A stretch of DNA of 37,553 nucleotides from an uncultured Bacillota bacterium. GTDB lineage: Bacteria; Bacillota; Clostridia; Peptostreptococcales; Anaerovoracaceae. Made by a program: the position numbers and the translations under genes. Shown in pieces: positions 27,024-32,926 of the stretch. Below the pieces are notes generated by a model. It had not been told where the DNA came from. It saw only the letters and a program-made list of their open reading frames with translations, and ran no database searches. Within the stretch, counting starts at the first letter, position 1. Each line of letters starts with the position of its first letter. The DNA is taken from assembly GCA_949292945.1 (NCBI GenBank), contig CASFAX010000003.1, forward strand, positions 1 to 37,553. The letters run 5' to 3'.

Positions 27024-27638
27024 ATGATAAAATTTTTACTGAAACTGATCTTTAAACTTCTGCTGTTTATCCTGATTATCGGGATAATAGTCAGTATACC
27101 GGTGGCGGTAAAGGGATACAACATGTATAAGGACGCTCTGGAGCAGGTTCCGCTGGAGGACAAAGTCAGCGAAATACAGGCAAAACCTGATTACATTTCC
27201 CTTACCGACCTTCCTTCCGAGTTTACGTATGCACTTCTCGAATCGGAGGACAGCAGATTTTACGACCACAGGGGCGTAGACATCGTCTCCATAGGAAGGG
27301 CTATATGGACCGACATAAAGACCATGTCCTTTGCGGAAGGGGGAAGCACCATAACACAGCAGCTTGCAAAGAACATGTATTTCGAGTTCGACAAGAAGCT
27401 GTCCCGTAAAGTTGCAGACGCTCTCATGGCGCTGGAGATAGAAAAAAACTACGACAAAGACGAGATATTGGAGCTTTACGTAAATTCCATATACTTCGGA
27501 GAAGGCTGCTACGGCATAAGCGCCGCGTCACAGTATTACTACGGTGTTGCGCCATCCGATCTGACAGCCGAGCAGCAGGAAGCCCTCATAAAGACTATCA
27601 AGGCTCCCAGCGTATATAATCCGGCGGTAAGCGGGTAA
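27024..27638 (+). CDS. mtgA: Monofunctional peptidoglycan glycosyltransferase (GT51)
   Basis: A 204-residue GT51 enzyme that polymerises lipid II into glycan chains at the outer face of the membrane. An N-terminal anchor (residues 4-27) precedes motif 1 ESEDSRFYDHRGVD (73-86, catalytic Glu in EDSRFYDH), motif 2 GGSTITQQLAKN (106-117), RKVADALMALEIEK and ELYVNSIYFG. There is no transpeptidase domain, so it is a monofunctional enzyme, unlike the bifunctional class A PBPs more usual in Firmicutes. A strong terminator follows. Confidence 0.92.
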   Translation: MIKFLLKLIFKLLLFILIIGIIVSIPVAVKGYNMYKDALEQVPLEDKVSEIQAKPDYISLTDLPSEFTYALLESEDSRFYDHRGVDIVSIGRAIWTDIKTMSFAEGGSTITQQLAKNMYFEFDKKLSRKVADALMALEIEKNYDKDEILELYVNSIYFGEGCYGISAASQYYYGVAPSDLTAEQQEALIKTIKAPSVYNPAVSG

Positions 27639-27643
27639 GAAAT

Positions 27644-27694
27644 AAAGAGATGCGTATTGACGAATTTAAAACGCCGGTTTGCATCTCTTTTTTT
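27644..27694 (+). terminator. Terminator after the transglycosylase gene
   Basis: AAAGAGATGC (27644-27653) pairs perfectly with GCATCTCTTT (27681-27690) and a T-run continues to 27694. The loop is 27 bases. Confidence 0.75.
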
Positions 27695-27711
27695 GATTTC
27701 GATTTTTCGAT

Positions 27712-27908
27712 TTCGATGTGATAGTAAAAATCCCGGCTTCAAGTCGAACGCTATTTCGACCCCGAAGCCGTATTTCGCTTATGACATCGAAAAATCTGGC
27801 AGTATTGCAGACTTAAAGACCGAAAATGTTCGATGTGAAATGCTGAAAAATGGTGCCACATCGAAAAAGTGTTCGATGTCACAGGTAGAAAATCCACTTC
27901 ACATCGAA
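27712..27908. repeat. 197-bp palindromic repeat element, copy A (four 37-bp units)
   Basis: Four units of exactly 37 bp lie at 27712-27748, 27755-27791, 27829-27865 and 27872-27908. Each starts TTCGA and ends TCGAA, and most ends extend to TTCGATGT/ACATCGAA. Gaps are 6, 37 and 6 bp. Units 1 and 2 are near-inverted copies and form a long imperfect hairpin around the 6-bp gap. Unit 4 with flanks forms a 15-bp stem (AAAAGTGTTCGATGT, 27865-27879, with 27901-27915), which may also end transcription. Extra TTTCGAT words precede the element at about 27697-27711. Copy B has identical spacing. The organisation resembles proteobacterial REP/BIME elements. Confidence 0.85.
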
Positions 27909-27952
27909 CACTTTTAATTTACCTGTAATTCACTTCTAATTGCTGATGGTTA

Positions 27953-29290
27953 CTATTCTTCCTCTTCTTCGGGGACTGCGGATTTTGTCACGATGGCCAT
28001 GGCGACCCGGTGTCCCTCGACTTTTGTCACTTCTATGAGAAGCCCGCGATCCTCGCAGGTGAATGTTTCGCCGTCTTCAGGAATTCTTCCCGTTATGCCG
28101 CATACGAAGCCGTTGAAGGTGTCGTAGTCGTCGGTAGGAAGCTCTATGGAGAGAACTTCTTCAATATCCTCCAGTTCGGCGTCTCCTGCAATTTTAAACT
28201 TGTTATCTGCAATCTGAACTATCTTTTCAGGTTCTTCCTCTTCCTCTGAATCGTAGAGGTTTCCAACCAGTTCCTCGATGAGGTCGTGAATGGTGATTAT
28301 TCCAGACATTCCGCCGTACTCATCGAGAAGAACGGCAAAGTGCTTTCTTTCATTCTGCATGATCTGGAAGAGCTTTCCGGCCTTCATGTCCTCAGGTATG
28401 TAGAAGACAGGTTTGAGTTTTGACAGGAGGATGGATTTTATCTCGTTAGGGCCTGCCTGAGCGTCCTTTCTTATAAGAGCGAAGTATTCACGGGTATCTA
28501 ATATACCGATGATATCGTCCTTGTTCTCCCTGAAGACAGGGTAAAGGGTGTGCTTGGAGTCCCAGATTTCCTCTTCCCACTCGGAGAGTGGATCTTCTTC
28601 GTCAAAGGCGATAACGTCCCGCCTGTGAACACAGATCTGTTCTGCTGTTGTGTCGTCAAAATCCAGCACGTTCTGAATTATCTCATCCTCGTGTTCGTCG
28701 ATAACGCCCTGGGTTCTTCCTTCTGCAATCATCATTCTTATCTCTTCTTCGGAAACCTTTTCATTGTCTTCGTCAGGTTTCATTCTGAGAAGCTTGAGGA
28801 CGAAGTTTGTAGATACGGTGAGAAGAGCAACGAGGGGCCTGAATATCTTGGATGTTGCGTAGAGCATTCCAGCCATTCCAAGCCCCAGGGCTTCGGATTT
28901 CTTCATGGCTATTCTCTTCGGAACCAGTTCTCCGAATACCAGGTTGAAGTATGCCAAAACTACGGTGATTACGATAAGCATAACGATGGAAAGCACGTCT
29001 TCGGGCACTGGAACACCTGCACTGAGAAGGGACTCGGTTACAGGCTCAGCCAGTTTGTCTGCGGCAAAGGCACTGCTCAAAAATCCCGACAGGGTGATGG
29101 CTACCTGAATGGTTGCAAGGAACCTTGCAGGCTGCTCTGTAAGCTTTACAAGTTTTTTTGCTTTCCTGTTTCCTGAGTCGGACAGGCTCTTAAGCTTGGC
29201 ATCGCTTATGGAAATAACGGCAATTTCAGCGCTCGCAAATACTGCGTTTAAAAAGGTCAGCACTATAAGTAATAAAATGGATACCAGCAT
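27953..29290 (-). CDS. CorC/HlyC-family CNNM-CBS membrane protein
   Basis: A 445-residue protein with an N-terminal CNNM transmembrane domain (three to four helices, about residues 1-135, with FASAEIAVISISDAKLKSL), a pair of CBS domains (about 205-335, including LLDEYGGMSGIITIHDLIEELVG) and a C-terminal CorC_HlyC domain. It ends in an acidic EEEEE tail. Family members bind ATP-Mg in the CBS pair and transport or regulate magnesium and related cations; the hemolysin label is historical. AAAGGA lies before the ATG. It is transcribed from the promoter at 29494-29522 through an attenuator-like leader, and is bracketed by repeat copies A and B. Confidence 0.92.
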   Translation of the reverse strand: MLVSILLLIVLTFLNAVFASAEIAVISISDAKLKSLSDSGNRKAKKLVKLTEQPARFLATIQVAITLSGFLSSAFAADKLAEPVTESLLSAGVPVPEDVLSIVMLIVITVVLAYFNLVFGELVPKRIAMKKSEALGLGMAGMLYATSKIFRPLVALLTVSTNFVLKLLRMKPDEDNEKVSEEEIRMMIAEGRTQGVIDEHEDEIIQNVLDFDDTTAEQICVHRRDVIAFDEEDPLSEWEEEIWDSKHTLYPVFRENKDDIIGILDTREYFALIRKDAQAGPNEIKSILLSKLKPVFYIPEDMKAGKLFQIMQNERKHFAVLLDEYGGMSGIITIHDLIEELVGNLYDSEEEEEPEKIVQIADNKFKIAGDAELEDIEEVLSIELPTDDYDTFNGFVCGITGRIPEDGETFTCEDRGLLIEVTKVEGHRVAMAIVTKSAVPEEEEE

Positions 29291-29346
29291 TTTTTTGTCC
29301 TTTCTTTCTAAGTCGTAAATTTAAAAAACACCTGAATTTCACGCAT

Positions 29347-29390
29347 AAAAAGGCATAGCCACAGAGGACATTCCCTCAGGACTATGCCTT
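29347..29390 (-). terminator. Attenuator-like terminator in the corC leader
   Basis: On the minus strand AAGGCATAG (29390-29382) pairs with CTATGCCTT (29358-29350), with an inner GAGG/CCTC stem, followed by a run of T. It lies between the corC promoter and the corC start, so full-length transcription needs readthrough. Confidence 0.8.
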
Positions 29391-29396
29391 AAATAT

Positions 29397-29465
29397 TCAT
29401 ATATCAATGCATGATTCAAAAGTATCCCTTAAAGTAAAATGGCTAGACCCGGGATGATCGTCCAT
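29397..29465 (-). CDS. Possible 22-codon leader peptide of the corC transcript
   Basis: An ATG at 29465 opens 22 codons (beginning MDDHPGSSHF, with FTLRDTF inside) and stops at TGA just 6 bases before the terminator stem. AAAGGA upstream is somewhat far (12 bases) from the ATG. A second frame from GTG at 29476 encodes a hydrophobic 15-mer through the same bases, so the true frame is uncertain. The position between promoter and terminator suggests translation-controlled attenuation. Confidence 0.4.
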   Translation of the reverse strand: MDDHPGSSHFTLRDTFESCIDI

Positions 29466-29493
29466 GCGTTCTTCACTTCCTTTCTCTGGTGAA

Positions 29494-29522
29494 AAGATAA
29501 CATAGGGTGAAGGCTTTGTCAA
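29494..29522 (-). promoter_or_regulatory. Promoter for corC
   Basis: On the minus strand TTGACA (29522-29517), 17 bases, then TATCTT (29499-29494). It lies about 200 bases before the corC start codon and just ahead of the leader ORF. Confidence 0.75.
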
Positions 29523-29577
29523 TAGAGTATTGCCTGGGGGAGCTCTTATCGTCTCTTACTGGCTCTTGCGGGCGGAT

Positions 29578-29774
29578 TTCGATGTCACCTTCGTATTTCG
29601 GCACTTAAGTCGAACGGTTCTTCGACCTCAAAGCCTGAATATACCTTCGGCATCGAACAAATCTACGTATAAACCCTGCTCTAATCATAAATTGTTCGAT
29701 GTAAAGCGCAAAAAAACGCCTTGAGGTCGAAAATCTGTTCGATGTAACAGGCAGAAAACCTGCTTTACATCGAA
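29578..29774. repeat. 197-bp palindromic repeat element, copy B (four 37-bp units)
   Basis: Units of exactly 37 bp lie at 29578-29614, 29621-29657, 29695-29731 and 29738-29774, again TTCGA...TCGAA with gaps of 6, 37 and 6 bp. Unit 4 closely matches unit 4 of copy A, while other interiors share little beyond the ends, apart from CGTATTTCG, which sits at positions 15-23 of unit 1 here and of unit 2 in copy A. Unit 4 forms a 10-bp stem TTCGATGTAA/TTACATCGAA. The element lies between the divergent corC and glyA promoters. Confidence 0.85.
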
Positions 29775-29778
29775 CACG

Positions 29779-29820
29779 TGCAGAAACTCACATGCTGAGG
29801 CTCACTTGCAGAAACTCAAA
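29779..29820. repeat. Three tandem 14-bp repeats upstream of glyA
   Basis: TGCAGAAACTCA (29779), TGCTGAGGCTCA (29793) and TGCAGAAACTCA (29807) recur with a strict 14-bp period, about 60-100 bp before the glyA -10. This could be an operator array for a regulator, or a chance microrepeat. Confidence 0.6.
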
Positions 29821-29856
29821 TATTCATTCCCCATTGCCTCAATTAACTTAATTTGG

Positions 29857-29885
29857 GTGCAAATCCGGGCGCAATATGGTATAAT
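29857..29885 (+). promoter_or_regulatory. Promoter for glyA
   Basis: A consensus extended -10, TGGTATAAT, ends at 29885. A weak -35 GTGCAA (29857-29862) lies 17 bases upstream. The ATG follows about 50 bases later. Confidence 0.7.
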
Positions 29886-29933
29886 ACACTGGAGTATGTC
29901 TGTTTTGTTTATTTGCCGCTAAGGAGGATTAAT

Positions 29934-31181
29934 ATGTTCGATAGAAACGGAAAAGACGGCAGCGAATACAACGCAAGGAATATCGAGTTCATCTCTGAAA
30001 GCTCTCCTTTCGTAGGGGATATGATAAAGAAGGAATATGAAAGGCAGAAGAACAACATAGAGCTTATAGCTTCGGAGAACTACTGCTCGGAGGCGGTTCT
30101 TGCGGCATGCGGAAGCTGCCTTTCGTGGAAATACGCCGAAGGATACCCTTACGACAGAAAGACGGGAAACAAGGGCAGATACTACGGCGGCACTAAGTTC
30201 GTGGATCAGCTGGAGGAGTACTGCTGCGATAAGTGGAGAGAGGTCTTTAAGACTGACTACCACGTAAACGTGCAGCCCCACAGCGGTTCCCAGGCTAATT
30301 TTGCCGCGTATAAGGCTATAATAGAGCCTGGCGACACGGTTCTTGCCATGTCCCTTGATAATGGCGGACACCTGACTCACGGCTCCTCCGTAAACTTCAG
30401 CGGAAAACTTTACAACGTGGTCTTCTACGACGTGGATGAAAATGGTTTTATCGATATGGCGGACGTAAGGGGAAAAGCCCTTAAGTACAATCCTAAGGTG
30501 ATAGTTGCTGGAGCCTCTGCATATTCCAGGATAATAGACTTTAAAGCTTTTGCGGAAATCGCAGAGGAAGCAGGAGCATATCTCATGGTAGATATGGCTC
30601 ACATTGCCGGCCTCGTTGCAGGTGGAGTTCATCCTTCGCCATTCGGATACGCGGACATCATAACGACCACTACCCATAAGACTTTGAGAGGCCCGAGAGG
30701 AGGACTTATCTTCTGCAGGCCGGATCTTGCGAGAAAAGTGGACAGCGCAGTATTTCCTTACGCTCAGGGAGGCCCACTGGAGCACATCATAGCAGGCAAA
30801 GCCATTTGCGCGGAAGAAGCCCTTTCCCCTGATTTCAAGGTTTACGCAGAGCAGGTCGTTAAAAACTGCAAAGCCTTTGCCGACGAATTTATAAAGCTGG
30901 GATATAAGATCGTGACGGGAGGAACGGATAATCACGTGTTCTTAATTGACCTTTCCGACATGCCGTTTTCCGGAAAAGATCTTCAGGACAGGCTGGACGA
31001 GGAGGGAATCACCCTTAACAAAAACTGCGTTCCGGGGGACAAGAGAGGACCTAAGGAAACGGCAGGCGTGAGAGTGGGAACGGCTCCTATGACCACGAGA
31101 GGATATAAGGAAGACGACTTCAGAGAAGTTGCGAGAAAGATAGACGGCGTAGTGAAAGCCATGCTGAAAGAGGAGAATTAG
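29934..31181 (+). CDS. glyA: Serine hydroxymethyltransferase
   Basis: A 415-residue PLP enzyme that converts serine and tetrahydrofolate to glycine and methylene-tetrahydrofolate. The PLP lysine is K249 in TTTTHKTLRGPRGG; other landmarks are IELIASENY (42-50), HSGSQAN (116-122) and VDMAHIAGLVA. The frame is open from a TTG at 29853, but that lies upstream of the promoter -10; AAGGAGG at 29921-29927 fixes the ATG at 29934. It heads a run with plsX, rnc, smc, ftsY and der. Confidence 0.96.
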   Translation: MFDRNGKDGSEYNARNIEFISESSPFVGDMIKKEYERQKNNIELIASENYCSEAVLAACGSCLSWKYAEGYPYDRKTGNKGRYYGGTKFVDQLEEYCCDKWREVFKTDYHVNVQPHSGSQANFAAYKAIIEPGDTVLAMSLDNGGHLTHGSSVNFSGKLYNVVFYDVDENGFIDMADVRGKALKYNPKVIVAGASAYSRIIDFKAFAEIAEEAGAYLMVDMAHIAGLVAGGVHPSPFGYADIITTTTHKTLRGPRGGLIFCRPDLARKVDSAVFPYAQGGPLEHIIAGKAICAEEALSPDFKVYAEQVVKNCKAFADEFIKLGYKIVTGGTDNHVFLIDLSDMPFSGKDLQDRLDEEGITLNKNCVPGDKRGPKETAGVRVGTAPMTTRGYKEDDFREVARKIDGVVKAMLKEEN

Positions 31182-31182
31182 A

Positions 31183-32202
31183 TTGAAAATCATACTTGAC
31201 GGAATGGGCGGAGACAACGCGCCTGAAGCCATAGTCGAAGGTGCGGTAAACGCCGTAAAGGAAAACAGCGAAATAGAGATAAACCTGGTGGGAAAGGAAG
31301 ATGTTCTCACTTCGGAAATTGAAAAGGCAGGCTACTCAGGCGACAGGATTTCCGTAACGGGAGCGGAAGAGGTAATCACCAACGATGAAGCTCCCGTAAG
31401 GGCGGTAAGGTCGAAGAAGGATTCTTCCCTGGTGAAAGGTCTCAGGATGGTGAAGGAAGGGGAAGGTGACGTGTTCCTTTCTGCCGGAAGCACCGGAGCT
31501 CTCCTTGCCGGAGGACTTCTCGTTCTCGGCAGGGTAAAGGGTATAGACCGGCCGACTCTTGCTGCAGTGTATCCCGTTATAGGAAAACAGCCGTCTCTTC
31601 TGACGGACACCGGGGCCAACGCGGAGTGCAAGCCTAACAACCTTCTCGAGTTCGGAATCATGGGAAGCATATACATGGAGAAGGTAATAGGAAGAGCTAA
31701 TCCTACCGTAGGCCTTGTGAACAACGGAACAGAGGAAGGCAAAGGCACGTCTCTGACAAAGGCTGCATATGAGATGCTTTCAAGAAGCCATCTTAATTTC
31801 ATCGGAAACGTGGAGGCAAGAGAAGTTCCAGACGGAGTCTGCGACGTAATAGTTACGGACGGTTTTACGGGAAATGCAATCATAAAGCTTACGGAAGGCA
31901 TGGGACTCATGGTTCTCAGGGAGATGAAGAGAAGGTTTACGGCGTCAGCCAAAGCCAAGATGGGCGCCATGCTGTTAAAGGATCAGCTGATGGGAATAAA
32001 GAAGGAATTCAACTACGCCGAATACGGCGGGGCTCCCATACTGGGCGTAAAGGGAGGACTTCTTAAGATGCACGGGTCATCGGACGCTCTTGCCGTGAAG
32101 CAGACCATACTAAAGGCTGTGCCTTATGTGGAGCAGAAAGTAGTGGAAACCATAGAAAATTCCGTTCTTGAAATCGAGGAGATACTTGTAAGTGAACAGT
32201 GA
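31183..32202 (+). CDS. plsX: Phosphate acyltransferase PlsX
   Basis: A 339-residue enzyme that makes acyl-phosphate from acyl-ACP for phospholipid synthesis. The N-terminal ILDGMGGDNAPEAIVEGA is the family signature; SAGSTGALLAGG and TDGFTGNAIIKLTEG are also typical. The start is TTG at 31183, one base after the glyA stop, with AGAGGAG upstream. The usual neighbours fabD, fabG and acpP between plsX and rnc are absent. The end overlaps rnc by 11 bases. Confidence 0.95.
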   Translation: MKIILDGMGGDNAPEAIVEGAVNAVKENSEIEINLVGKEDVLTSEIEKAGYSGDRISVTGAEEVITNDEAPVRAVRSKKDSSLVKGLRMVKEGEGDVFLSAGSTGALLAGGLLVLGRVKGIDRPTLAAVYPVIGKQPSLLTDTGANAECKPNNLLEFGIMGSIYMEKVIGRANPTVGLVNNGTEEGKGTSLTKAAYEMLSRSHLNFIGNVEAREVPDGVCDVIVTDGFTGNAIIKLTEGMGLMVLREMKRRFTASAKAKMGAMLLKDQLMGIKKEFNYAEYGGAPILGVKGGLLKMHGSSDALAVKQTILKAVPYVEQKVVETIENSVLEIEEILVSEQ

Positions 32203-32926
32203 AGAATTTCAGGAAAAGATAAGATACAGGTTTAAAGACAGAAGCCTTCTGGAGCAGGCACTGACTCACAGCTCCTTTTGCAGGGAAAGCTGCCGCGCCG
32301 CAGATAAATGCGGCGCTTACGGTGTTTTTGCGGAAAATAAGAAGAACAACGAAAGGCTTGAGTTTTTGGGGGATGCACTCTTTGACGCGGTGATAAGTGA
32401 CGTCCTTTACAACAGAATGGCGGACGTGGACGAGGGCCAGCTTACCAGACTGAGAGCCCTCATCGTATGCGAAAGTTCTCTTGCCGAAGCGGCAAGACGC
32501 CTTGATGTGGGCAGGTTCCTTAATCTTGGAAAGGGAGAGGAAAGATCGGGAGGTCGAAGGCGCACATCCATTCTGGCCGACGCCATGGAAGCGGTAATAG
32601 GCGCCATGTATATCGACGGAGGATTCTCCCAGGTTCAGGATTTCATAAGACGGGAATTCGGAAAGACCATAGACGATGCCGTGGAAGGAAGGCTTTTCTA
32701 CGACTATAAGACGAGGATACAGGAAATACTTCAGAAAAACGGAAATGCAGATATAAATTACGTCCTTGACAGAACCAGCGGGCCGGATCACGATAAGACC
32801 TTCTACGTAAGCCTTATCGCCGACGGAAAGCTTTTGGGACGGGGAATGGGAAAGAGCAAAAAAGAGGCGGAGCAGCATGCCGCCAGAGACGCTATAACGG
32901 GAGGAATCGGGCAGAATGTACTTTAA
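32192..32926 (+). CDS. rnc: Ribonuclease III
   Basis: A 244-residue double-strand-specific RNase that processes rRNA precursors and structured mRNAs. The catalytic signature ERLEFLGDA is at 54-62, with a C-terminal double-stranded RNA-binding domain from about residue 165. Compared with usual RNase III, a cysteine-containing insertion of about 15 residues (CRESCRAADKCGAYG, 30-44) precedes the signature. It starts at GTG inside plsX and overlaps smc by 11 bases. Confidence 0.94.
   Translation: MNSEEFQEKIRYRFKDRSLLEQALTHSSFCRESCRAADKCGAYGVFAENKKNNERLEFLGDALFDAVISDVLYNRMADVDEGQLTRLRALIVCESSLAEAARRLDVGRFLNLGKGEERSGGRRRTSILADAMEAVIGAMYIDGGFSQVQDFIRREFGKTIDDAVEGRLFYDYKTRIQEILQKNGNADINYVLDRTSGPDHDKTFYVSLIADGKLLGRGMGKSKKEAEQHAARDAITGGIGQNVL

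Noticed and set aside
27712..27908. CRISPR array, because of regular 37-bp units
   Set aside because: The conserved parts are only 5-8 bp at unit ends, gaps alternate 6 and 37 bp, and the interiors are not identical repeats. No cas genes are present.
29291..29530. M-box or Mn riboswitch upstream of corC
   Set aside because: I could not find the conserved cores of these riboswitches; only a promoter, a short ORF and a terminator are visible.
29853..29933. N-terminal extension of GlyA from a TTG at 29853
   Set aside because: The stretch overlaps the promoter -10 and lacks a ribosome binding site; AAGGAGG fixes the ATG at 29934.
29780..29933. Glycine riboswitch before glyA
   Set aside because: No tandem glycine aptamer signatures are present; the leader is only about 40-45 bases.
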